Positions 1 through 5,678 of a stretch of DNA of 7,694 nt are shown piece by piece. The notes beneath the pieces are model-generated. The model saw nothing but the letters and a program-made list of their open reading frames with translations, ran no database searches and was not told the DNA's origin. Where the stretch lies: NCBI GenBank assembly GCA_913776675.1, contig CAJYRE010000273.1, forward strand, positions 1 to 7,694. The letters are read 5' to 3'. Positions within the stretch are counted from its first letter, which is position 1. Every line of letters starts with the position of its first letter. The stretch is from Rhizobiaceae bacterium (lineage in GTDB: Bacteria > Pseudomonadota > Alphaproteobacteria > Rhizobiales > Rhizobiaceae). A program made the translations under genes and the position numbers.

Positions 1-560
1 GTTGCATCTTCAGCCGGAGCCTGACCATCCGAAGGCGCTGGCTGCTCCTTGCCCAGAATGCGGGCCCGCAATTGCGGCTCAATGTCTTTTGGCAAGGCAC
101 CTTCAAGCTTCACAACCAGCGCATCCAAGAACGGCTTGGACTTGGCATTGTTCACCCATTCCGGGCGCTGCTTGGCATCAATCAGCCAGTTCCAGAAGGC
201 AACAGCCACCACGAGCAGCAGAATGCCACGGGCTGCGCCAAACAAAAAGCCAAGGGTACGATCCAGCGCCCCAACCCGGCTATCAATAATGAAATCGGCA
301 ATACGTGAGGTGATGAAGGAAATCAGGATCAACGCGATCAGAAAGATACCGCCCGCGGATGCCGCAACCGCAATGCGCTGATCTCCCGTGTGGCTCTGCG
401 CGTAAGGCAGAGCAACAGGATAGAGATAATAGGCCGCAGCAACCGCCCCAACCCAACTCGCAATCGACAGAACTTCACGCGAAAAGCCGCGTATCATCGC
501 AAGAACGGCTGAGAACAGCGTCACACCGATGACAATACCGTCGAAAATCGTAATGGGCAT
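1..560 (-). CDS. cvpA: CvpA family inner-membrane protein (3' end outside window)
   Basis: This is the N-terminal part of a CvpA (colicin V production) family protein, 186 codons visible, running off the left edge. It starts MPITIFDGIVIG at 560, and a GGAG Shine-Dalgarno stands 9 nt upstream. The sequence shows hydrophobic segments at about residues 3-22, 30-51, 63-83 and 103-126, giving a four-helix membrane protein. The family signature is visible: the early RGFSRE (24-29) and a DRTLGFLFGAARG block (100-112) before the last helix. A hydrophilic tail rich in Pro, Ala and Glu follows. CvpA proteins are linked in enterobacteria to colicin V secretion and to envelope and bile tolerance; the molecular role is unsettled. 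It lies downstream of radA on the same strand, 132 nt away. In rhizobia the radA-cvpA pair is commonly followed by purF, which would lie beyond this window (from memory). Family assignment is firm; function is not. Confidence 0.9.
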   Translation of the reverse strand, partial: MPITIFDGIVIGVTLFSAVLAMIRGFSREVLSIASWVGAVAAAYYLYPVALPYAQSHTGDQRIAVAASAGGIFLIALILISFITSRIADFIIDSRVGALDRTLGFLFGAARGILLLVVAVAFWNWLIDAKQRPEWVNNAKSKPFLDALVVKLEGALPKDIEPQLRARILGKEQPAPSDGQAPAEDA

Positions 561-604
561 TCAGTTCAACTCCGAGAGCAGGCCTGGTCAATGACAAACA
601 CGTG

Positions 605-652
605 TCAGCGCCAACGCAGGCCTTGTTCTGTAACTTCGTTTTGTTGCGTCAT
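605..652 (-). CDS. Candidate 15-codon small ORF between radA and cvpA
   Basis: A short frame, MTQQNEVTEQGLRWR then TGA, occupies the radA-cvpA gap on the same strand. An AAGGAG Shine-Dalgarno stands 7 nt before its ATG, stronger than that of either neighbour. It begins 40 nt after the radA stop and ends 44 nt before the cvpA start. The peptide is hydrophilic, with no membrane segment or runs of one amino acid. A 7-nt inverted pair (AGGCCTG and CAGGCCT) starts in its last codons and ends just before the cvpA Shine-Dalgarno, so translation of the small frame could affect folding ahead of cvpA. I do not recognise the peptide. It may be a real small protein, a leader for cvpA, or chance. Confidence 0.3.
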   Translation of the reverse strand: MTQQNEVTEQGLRWR

Positions 653-692
653 TGGGCCTCTCCTTACACCACGATTTGACGAAGCGAAAGGA

Positions 693-2093
693 TCAATCAT
701 CATCCTGTTGTTGACGTGATTTGAGCTTTGATCCAGCAATGCGCACCACAAGGTCTGTGAGACTTTCAATTTCATTCCACCGCCCGCCGCTCTTTGGCAT
801 ATCGGCTGACGACGCAGGCAGGACGGCTGAAGAAAAGCCCAGCTTTTCGGCCTCTTTAAGGCGCTGGCCGGTTTGCGAAACGGGCCGCACGGCTCCGGAC
901 AGGCTGATTTCACCAAAATATACGCAATCGGCGGGCAAAGCCACGCCCGCAAGCGAAGACACCAGTGCCGAGGCAATAGCAATGTCAGCGGCAGGCTCAT
1001 TGATTTTATAGCCACCAGCAATATTGAGATAAACATCATGCTGGCCCAGCCGCACGCCACAATGGGCCTCCAGCACTGCCAGAATCATCGCAAGGCGGCT
1101 GGAATCCCACCCCACCACCGCCCGGCGCGGTGTGCCAAGCGATGTCGCCGCAACCAGCGCCTGCACCTCGACCAGCACCGGGCGCGTGCCTTCCATGCCA
1201 GCAAACACGGCGGCACCGGGCGCTTTTTCATTGCGCTCGCCCAAAAACAGCTCGGACGGATTGGCCACTTGCCGAAGCCCCCGATCCGACATTTCAAACA
1301 CGCCGATTTCGTCCGTGGGGCCAAAACGGTTCTTCACCGTGCGCAAGATGCGATAATGATGGCCGCGATCGCCCTCAAAATACAAAACGGCATCGACCAT
1401 ATGCTCGACCACGCGCGGACCAGCAATCTGCCCTTCCTTGGTCACATGGCCGACCAGCACCATGGTCGCCCCGGTCTGTTTGGCAAAGCGGATCATCGCC
1501 TGCACCCCGGTGCGCACCTGCGTGACCGTGCCGGGGGCCGAATCGGCGGTGTCGCTCCACAGCGTCTGGATCGAATCAATAATCACCAGATCGGGACGTT
1601 TACCCTCAAATACGGTGGCCAGAATATCCTCAACATTGGTTTCTGCGGCCAGAAGCACATCGGTATTGGCGGCATCCAGCCGCTGGGCGCGCAGCCGCAC
1701 CTGCGCCACCGCCTCTTCACCGGAAACGTAAATCACGCGATGGCCTTTGCGCGAAAGGGCTGCGGCGGCCTGCATCAGCAGCGTCGATTTGCCAATGCCC
1801 GGATCGCCACCAATCAACACCGCCGAGCCGCGCACAAAGCCGCCGCCGGTGGCACGGTCCAGCTCCGAGAGACCTGTGGGAATGCGCGGTGCTTCCTCAA
1901 TCTCGCCAGACAGCGAGGTCAGCGTTACCGGGCGACCCTTTTTCGGTGCCTTGCCTGGACCGGAGCCGATGCCCCCCATCGGGTCTTCTTCAACAATGGT
2001 GTTCCACTCGCCGCAGCCATCGCATTTGCCCGCCCAGCGGTTGTGAACTGTGCCGCAATTTTGGCAGACGAATTGGGTCTTGGCCTTGGCCAT
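693..2093 (-). CDS. radA: DNA repair protein RadA (Sms)
   Basis: RadA is a RecA-like ATPase that speeds branch migration of recombination intermediates during homologous recombination and repair in the cytoplasm. The 466-residue product has all family landmarks in order. A four-cysteine zinc finger (C10, C13, C24, C27) opens the protein. A RecA-type core follows with Walker A GDPGIGKST (96-104, K102) and Walker B LVIID (169-173). The RadA-specific KNRFG motif is at 254-258. A C-terminal Lon-protease-like domain from about residue 285 carries a GGYKINEPAADIAIA stretch. Length is normal for the family. I chose the ATG at 2093 because the zinc finger then starts at the usual distance and an AGGA lies 10 nt upstream. 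The open frame continues 30 codons further upstream, but that extension is not RadA-like. It is divergent from ugd and probably co-transcribed with cvpA. In many rhizobia alr precedes radA; here ugd lies there in the opposite orientation (inference from memory). Confidence 0.97.
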   Translation of the reverse strand: MAKAKTQFVCQNCGTVHNRWAGKCDGCGEWNTIVEEDPMGGIGSGPGKAPKKGRPVTLTSLSGEIEEAPRIPTGLSELDRATGGGFVRGSAVLIGGDPGIGKSTLLMQAAAALSRKGHRVIYVSGEEAVAQVRLRAQRLDAANTDVLLAAETNVEDILATVFEGKRPDLVIIDSIQTLWSDTADSAPGTVTQVRTGVQAMIRFAKQTGATMVLVGHVTKEGQIAGPRVVEHMVDAVLYFEGDRGHHYRILRTVKNRFGPTDEIGVFEMSDRGLRQVANPSELFLGERNEKAPGAAVFAGMEGTRPVLVEVQALVAATSLGTPRRAVVGWDSSRLAMILAVLEAHCGVRLGQHDVYLNIAGGYKINEPAADIAIASALVSSLAGVALPADCVYFGEISLSGAVRPVSQTGQRLKEAEKLGFSSAVLPASSADMPKSGGRWNEIESLTDLVVRIAGSKLKSRQQQDDD

Positions 2094-2172
2094 GGAGCAA
2101 AAATCCTGCGAAACGGCTCCGCAAAAACGGAACAAACAGTGAATGAACTCTTCTCTGTTAGAAGAAACCCGG

Positions 2173-2201
2173 CTTTGATGCAAGCGGAACCGCCATCAAA
2201 G
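2173..2201. repeat. Interrupted inverted repeat (possible operator) between radA and ugd
   Basis: CTTTGATG (2173-2180) is matched by CATCAAAG (2194-2201), 8 of 8. Inside it GCGG (2184-2187) is matched by CCGC (2190-2193) across an AA centre, with a 3-nt CAA insertion in the left arm. No T-run follows on either strand, so a terminator is unlikely. It overlaps the weak candidate -35 of radA. A protein-binding site is the likeliest reading, but no regulator can be named. Confidence 0.4.
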
Positions 2202-2343
2202 GTGACAAAGACTTACGCCGCCTCGAAATCAGCACAGTTACCCCCCACTTTTTTAGTGAACCGCCGATGTTCGGGTTGAAAAAAGCCGCGAGAGGTGACT
2301 TAACCTTAGCCCGCCAGCGACGAGTGCTGGCATTGGACGTTTC

Positions 2344-2376
2344 ATGTCGTCTCGGAAGATGAAGAAAGCGGCGTAA
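2344..2376 (+). CDS. Candidate 10-residue upstream ORF before ugd
   Basis: A frame encoding MSSRKMKKAA ends in TAA 2 nt before the ugd ATG (TAACGATG). ugd itself has only a weak Shine-Dalgarno (GAAGAAAG, about 10 nt upstream), so re-initiation after this short frame could help its translation. Support is only geometric: the Shine-Dalgarno of the short frame is poor and a 10-codon frame is easily random. Confidence 0.15.
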   Translation: MSSRKMKKAA

Positions 2377-2378
2377 CG

Positions 2379-3707
2379 ATGAGAGTTCGCGTGACAATGG
2401 TAGGCACCGGCTATGTTGGCCTGGTCAGCGGTGCTTGCTTTGCTGAATTGGGTCATGAGGTCATTTGCGTCGATAAGGACGAAAACAAGATTGCCATGCT
2501 GCGCGCTGGCAAGATGCCGATCTATGAGCCGGGTCTTGATGAACTGGTGCAGCGCAATGTGCAAGCGGGCCGCATCTCCTTCAGCACCGATGTGGCCGCC
2601 AGCGTGCGTGACCGCGACGCGATCTTCATTGCGGTTGGCACACCCACCGAAAACGGCACCGGCCGCGCTGATCTGAAATATGTCTATGCAGCAGCCGCCG
2701 AAATTGCCCAGGCCACCACCGGCTTTACGGTGATTGTCACCAAATCCACGGTGCCGGTGGGCACCAACAGCCGGGTTTTTGAGATTGCCCAGCAAAACGT
2801 CTCGGCGGATGCGCGCATTGCCGTGGCCTCCAACCCGGAGTTTTTGCGTGAAGGCGCGGCCATCAAAGACTTTCTCGAGCCGGATCGCGTTGTGGTTGGC
2901 GTGGAAGATGCCGAAGCGGCCGAGATGATGGAGCGGATCTACGCCCCCTTGGTGCTGCATGGCAAAGTGCCCTATTTCAAAACCGGCATTCAAACCGCAG
3001 AGCTGATCAAATATGCCGCCAATGCGTTTTTGGCCGTCAAGATCAGCTTTATCGATGAAATCGCCAATCTCTGTGAAGCGGTTGGTGCCGAGGTGGATGA
3101 TGTGTCGCGTGGTCTGGGCTTTGACAAGCGCATTGGCCCCGGCTTTCTCAACACCGGCCCCGGCTGGGGCGGCTCCTGCTTTCCCAAGGATACCCGTGCT
3201 TTGATTGCCACGGCATCGGACGCCGATGTGCGTTCCATGGTGGTTTCAGCCGCCGTTGATGCCAACAACAAGCGCAAGATGGATATGGTGGGCAAAATCG
3301 TCGGTGCCGCTGGCGGTGATGTCAAAGGCAAGAAGATTGCCGTGCTGGGCGTGACCTTCAAGGGCCAGACCGATGACATGCGCGAAAGCACCAGTCTTGT
3401 GGTGTTACCAGCGCTTCAACAACTGGGTGCGGAAGTCGTGGCTTATGATCCGTCTAATCCACATGAGGCGGCCAAGTTGCTGCCGGATGTGACCATGGTT
3501 CAGTCTCCAAAGGATGCGGCGAAAAACGCTGACATTCTGGTGATTCTCACCGACTGGATGATTTTCAAGGCTTATGATTTCAAGGCCATTGCCGCCGAAA
3601 TGGCGTCACCTGTGCTGGTGGATCTGCGCAATATGCTGAACGCCAGAGAAGCGCAAAGATGCGGCTTTACGAAATATGTGTCTCTGGGGCGCGAACACCG
3701 CGCCTGA
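2379..3707 (+). CDS. ugd: UDP-glucose 6-dehydrogenase
   Basis: Ugd oxidises UDP-glucose to UDP-glucuronate with two NAD+ in the cytoplasm, supplying uronic acid for exopolysaccharide, capsule or lipid A/LPS sugars. The 442-residue product has the full UDP-glucose/GDP-mannose dehydrogenase layout. An N-terminal Rossmann domain carries GTGYVG (9-14). NPEFLREG (152-159) holds a catalytic-site Glu. ELIKYAANAF holds the conserved Lys (K211). The active-site block GPGWGGSCFPKD carries the nucleophilic Cys267 and Asp271. A C-terminal UDP-binding domain runs from about residue 315, including VTFKGQTDDMRES. Length is typical. The start at 2379 gives the usual short lead into the first beta strand. A later in-frame ATG at codon 7 would remove that strand and is less likely. 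ugd is monocistronic here: divergent from radA and convergent with the polygalacturonase gene. Confidence 0.96.
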   Translation: MRVRVTMVGTGYVGLVSGACFAELGHEVICVDKDENKIAMLRAGKMPIYEPGLDELVQRNVQAGRISFSTDVAASVRDRDAIFIAVGTPTENGTGRADLKYVYAAAAEIAQATTGFTVIVTKSTVPVGTNSRVFEIAQQNVSADARIAVASNPEFLREGAAIKDFLEPDRVVVGVEDAEAAEMMERIYAPLVLHGKVPYFKTGIQTAELIKYAANAFLAVKISFIDEIANLCEAVGAEVDDVSRGLGFDKRIGPGFLNTGPGWGGSCFPKDTRALIATASDADVRSMVVSAAVDANNKRKMDMVGKIVGAAGGDVKGKKIAVLGVTFKGQTDDMRESTSLVVLPALQQLGAEVVAYDPSNPHEAAKLLPDVTMVQSPKDAAKNADILVILTDWMIFKAYDFKAIAAEMASPVLVDLRNMLNAREAQRCGFTKYVSLGREHRA

Positions 3708-3718
3708 TAGAAAACGGT

Positions 3719-3741
3719 CCCGCCCCTGCAAAAGGGGCGGG
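3719..3741. terminator. GC-rich hairpin between convergent ugd and pehA
   Basis: CCCGCCCCT (3719-3727) pairs perfectly over 9 bp with AGGGGCGGG (3733-3741), leaving a 5-nt loop, in the 47-bp gap between the two stop codons. On the minus strand the hairpin is followed by a T-rich stretch (ACCGTTTTCTATC), so it best fits as the terminator of pehA. On the plus strand no T-run follows, so it may end ugd less efficiently or only protect the 3' end. Confidence 0.75.
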
Positions 3742-3754
3742 CCAAGATGCCTGT

Positions 3755-5365
3755 TTAGATCGGCGCGCCTTCGACAACGCTGGAGAATGGCACAAAGGCC
3801 GAAGAGCAATCCAGCGTCTCCACAGGCATGCCATCCATCAGATTGGTGATCTTGAACCGGGCTTTGGGATCGGCCACCAGTTTATCAGCAAAGCTGACCG
3901 GGCCGAGGCCCAGAGTGACATGCACGTTGCTGGGCTTCTCCTTGCCAGACGTATCGGTGGAGCCTAAAAATGTCGGCTGAGCCCCATCAAACTGCACGGT
4001 ATCCAAAACCAGCCCCAGCGGCAGGTACTGCCCATCCTGCTGGATGCCGCGCAGCACAACATAACCGCCGTCATAGGCCTTGCTGCCGGTATAATGCAGA
4101 TTGCGCACAGTGATGCCGGAAAAATCAGGCAGAAGATTGCCCGTATTGTCCGAATAATGGGTATCGAACACCATGGGATAGCGCGTATTGCGCATACACA
4201 CATCGCTGAACAGCACATTGGTGACCTTGCCGCCGCGGGACGCATCGGATTTGATGCGCAAGCCGTTGCCGTTCGGGCTGTCATAGCCATCCATGGTCAG
4301 ATCATACACGGCAATATCTTCAACGCCCGAATTGGTTTCTGAACCAATCGACATGCCATGACCATAATAAAAGTGATTGTGCGCAAAGGTCATCTGACTG
4401 GATGGCTTTTGGCCGCCCGCCTTGATGGCCACGTGATCATCGCCGGTGCTGATATAGCTGTAGGCCAGCAAAACCCGCTGCGATTGGCCGGGATCAAAGC
4501 CATCGGTATTTTTGACCGTATCGGGGGTAAAGCAGGTTGCGGGCGTGATTTTATCGGGCGTGGTCCCTTCGGGGCAGGCATAGGCAGGGCGGGTATAGAC
4601 CGCGCTTGGCGTCAGGATTTTCAGGCCCCAGGCCAGCAGCCCGTCCAGACCATCGCTGACCACATGAAAATTCGGGCTGTTCATCAGGGTTATGTCATGC
4701 AGGGTAAAATCCTGCCCGCCGTTGATCTGCACCAGACGAAAAGCATGTTGCTTCAGGCCCTGCTTGGATTGCCAGGCCACATCCCACCAAGAGCGTTTTT
4801 GGGCATTGTCACCCGACAAAAGCAGCGAGCCGCCACGGCCATCAATGCGCCCTTCGCCAACAATCCCGGCATTTTGCGTGTCCTTGACTTCAATCAACGG
4901 CTTGCAGGTTTTTTTGGCCGATTGGTTGGCTGTGCCGCAATTGCCCTCGCCGGTGTCATAGTCCTTGGGGTCACGGGAGGCAAAGAGTGTGACACCCTTG
5001 TCGATCCATAGGGTCACGCCCGATTTCAAGGTGAGCGGCCCGCTCAAAAAGGCATCCTTGCCGCCATCGCCGACCACCAGCTTTACAGCACCGGATGCAC
5101 AGGCATTGATGGCCGCCTGCAAGCGCTCCTGATCGGGATGGGGTGTCTTGCCATCAGCATCCACGGCATCCAGCGACCCTTGGGTGGATTGCAGCCCGGC
5201 GCTGAGGGTAGCGCATAGATTGGCGGGATAATCCGGCTCGTTCACCACCCCCCATTGGGTGGACACCGGCGGATTGGCCGCCCAAACAGCGGCGGGAGCC
5301 AGAACGGAAAAACTGAACGCGAGGCAAACAGAGTGGTATTTTGCCCGAGAGAGAATGCGCGGCAT
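3755..5365 (-). CDS. pehA: Secreted polygalacturonase, glycoside hydrolase family 28
   Basis: This enzyme hydrolyses alpha-1,4-galacturonan (pectin) outside the cell. All four GH28 signatures are present in the 536-residue precursor: NTD (286-288), GDD (308-310), GHG (335-337) and RIK (370-372). The Asp288-to-Asp309 spacing of 21 is that of well-studied family members. D288, D309 and D310 are the expected catalytic acids, with H336, R370 and K372 at the substrate site. The body should fold as a right-handed beta-helix. A signal peptide is visible: basic start (R3, R7, K9), hydrophobic core about 12-25, likely cleavage after VWA (A29). Eight cysteines remain in the mature part, suiting an exported disulfide-bonded protein. 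The ATG at 5365 has AAGGA 7 nt upstream; a frame 19 codons longer would bury the signal peptide. Length and motifs resemble PehA-type enzymes of Ralstonia, Erwinia and Agrobacterium vitis. Endo versus exo action cannot be decided here, so the symbol is tentative. Confidence 0.93.
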   Translation of the reverse strand: MPRILSRAKYHSVCLAFSFSVLAPAAVWAANPPVSTQWGVVNEPDYPANLCATLSAGLQSTQGSLDAVDADGKTPHPDQERLQAAINACASGAVKLVVGDGGKDAFLSGPLTLKSGVTLWIDKGVTLFASRDPKDYDTGEGNCGTANQSAKKTCKPLIEVKDTQNAGIVGEGRIDGRGGSLLLSGDNAQKRSWWDVAWQSKQGLKQHAFRLVQINGGQDFTLHDITLMNSPNFHVVSDGLDGLLAWGLKILTPSAVYTRPAYACPEGTTPDKITPATCFTPDTVKNTDGFDPGQSQRVLLAYSYISTGDDHVAIKAGGQKPSSQMTFAHNHFYYGHGMSIGSETNSGVEDIAVYDLTMDGYDSPNGNGLRIKSDASRGGKVTNVLFSDVCMRNTRYPMVFDTHYSDNTGNLLPDFSGITVRNLHYTGSKAYDGGYVVLRGIQQDGQYLPLGLVLDTVQFDGAQPTFLGSTDTSGKEKPSNVHVTLGLGPVSFADKLVADPKARFKITNLMDGMPVETLDCSSAFVPFSSVVEGAPI

Positions 5366-5393
5366 GAGAGAGTCCTTGAACAACAGTGGCCGC

Positions 5394-5422
5394 ACCATAA
5401 CCCCGACCACCCATGTCTTCAA
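5394..5422 (-). promoter_or_regulatory. Candidate sigma-70 promoter of pehA
   Basis: Read on the minus strand, TTGAAG (5417-5422) and TATGGT (5394-5399) are separated by 17 nt, each matching 4 of 6 consensus bases. Transcription would start near 5386, giving a leader of about 20 nt that contains the AAGGA ribosome binding site. The geometry is good, the matches moderate. Confidence 0.4.
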
Positions 5423-5437
5423 ATGAAGGATTGTTTA

Positions 5438-5468
5438 TTGACATCCCTATGGCACAGGAAAAAATAAT
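5438..5468 (+). promoter_or_regulatory. Candidate upstream promoter for cysS
   Basis: A perfect TTGACA (5438-5443) is followed by AATAAT (5463-5468), 5 of 6 matches to the -10 consensus. The spacer is 19 nt, longer than ideal; at 17 nt the hexamer would be the poorer AAAATA. It would give a cysS leader of about 200 nt that includes the Cys-codon short frame. Confidence 0.3.
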
Positions 5469-5503
5469 CTCTCTTGATCGACAATATCGGCACGTCTGAA
5501 CCT

Positions 5504-5533
5504 CTTGACCAAAATCGTCCTGCGGGCCATAAA
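5504..5533 (+). promoter_or_regulatory. Candidate rhizobial-type promoter of the cysS leader
   Basis: CTTGAC (5504-5509) is an exact match to the usual alphaproteobacterial -35 element. CATAAA (5528-5533) follows the TTGACC hexamer after 17 nt and matches 4 of 6 -10 bases. Only 7 nt separate this -10 from the ATG at 5541, so transcription would be expected to begin at or next to that A, making the short leader frame leaderless. Confidence 0.5.
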
Positions 5534-5540
5534 GCATTCC

Positions 5541-5585
5541 ATGAAAACGAGCACCTGCATTATTTGCTGGATCATTATTCGCTAG
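5541..5585 (+). CDS. Candidate Cys-codon leader peptide of cysS
   Basis: A 14-codon frame encodes MKTSTCIICWIIIR and stops with TAG, 93 nt before the cysS ATG. It contains two Cys codons (TGC at 5556 and 5565) and one Trp codon (TGG at 5568), all rare residues, directly upstream of the gene for cysteinyl-tRNA synthetase. This is the pattern of a transcription- or translation-attenuation leader peptide whose translation senses charged tRNA. No good Shine-Dalgarno precedes it (only AAAG, 6 nt away), but the promoter at 5504-5533 would start the transcript at or beside the ATG. A leaderless leader peptide is known for the rhizobial trp operon. The codons lie in an inexact 15-nt in-frame tandem duplication (5556-5570 and 5571-5585). 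The role is inferred; chance is possible because the frame is short. Confidence 0.5.
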   Translation: MKTSTCIICWIIIR

Positions 5586-5598
5586 CGCATGCGCTGGC
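5581..5598 (+). promoter_or_regulatory. Hairpin over the leader-peptide stop codon
   Basis: GCTAGCG (5581-5587) pairs with CGCTGGC (5592-5598) over 7 bp with one U-G pair and a CATG loop; the central 12 nt are a perfect palindrome. The leader-peptide TAG (5583-5585) sits in the left arm, so a ribosome finishing the short frame would prevent the hairpin from forming. T-rich sequence (5606-5609) comes 7 nt after the stem, too far for a standard intrinsic terminator. Confidence 0.5.
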
Positions 5599-5623
5599 CC
5601 GGCCGTTTTCGTCTCTCGCAAAG

Positions 5624-5671
5624 TCCCAGATGATAAACGCTCCGGTCCAGCCGGGTAATTTCTATCTGGGA
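5624..5671 (+). promoter_or_regulatory. Hairpin that sequesters the cysS Shine-Dalgarno
   Basis: TCCCAGAT (5624-5631) pairs perfectly over 8 bp with ATCTGGGA (5664-5671), covering most of the GGGAG ribosome binding site (5668-5672) of cysS. A small inner hairpin (5641-5645 with 5651-5655) fits in its loop. A competing partner for the same site is GTCTCTC (5611-5617) with GGGAGAC (5668-5674), 7 bp with one G-U. The segment 5644-5651 in the loop can instead pair over 8 bp (one G-U) with 5566-5573, the Cys-Trp codon region of the leader peptide. Pairings were worked out by eye, without energies. Confidence 0.5.
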
Positions 5672-5678
5672 GACAGAC

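Larger units (their letters stand above)
2094..2378. other. Divergent radA/ugd intergenic control region
   Basis: This 285-bp spacer must hold promoters for both radA (leftward) and ugd (rightward). Candidates are weak. For ugd, TTGAAA (2276-2281) is followed after 17 nt by CTTAAC (2299-2304). For radA on the minus strand, TTGCAT (2178-2183) is followed after 17 nt by TAACAG (2155-2160). A strong dyad lies at 2173-2201. A GCCAGC/GCTGGC 6-bp hairpin with a 7-nt loop lies at 2313-2331, in what would be the ugd leader. No long protein-coding frame here looks real. Confidence 0.5.
5366..5678. other. Divergent pehA/cysS control region
   Basis: This 313-bp spacer separates two divergent genes. The left third holds the leftward pehA promoter candidate. 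The middle holds two rightward promoter candidates for cysS. The right half (from about 5541) appears to be a structured mRNA leader with a Cys-containing short frame and several alternative hairpins, listed separately. Confidence 0.6.

Noticed and set aside
2..381. Plus-strand frames opposite cvpA
   Set aside because: They are antisense to a clear CvpA reading frame with membrane segments and a good ribosome binding site, and they show no protein-family features.
2094..2183. A 30-residue N-terminal extension of RadA
   Set aside because: The open frame exists, but the family starts a few residues before the zinc finger and the ATG at 2093 has a suitable AGGA upstream.
873..2279. A 468-codon open frame on the plus strand across radA
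   Set aside because: It is antisense to radA, whose domains are unambiguous. Its predicted protein is rich in His, Arg and Gln with no family features, typical of a shadow frame in GC-rich DNA.
2253..2993. A 246-codon minus-strand frame opposite the first half of ugd
   Set aside because: Shadow frame of ugd; His- and Gly-rich product without motifs and no ribosome binding site.
5366..5422. A 19-residue N-terminal extension of the polygalacturonase
   Set aside because: It would put the signal peptide in the interior, while the ATG at 5365 has a well-spaced AAGGA.
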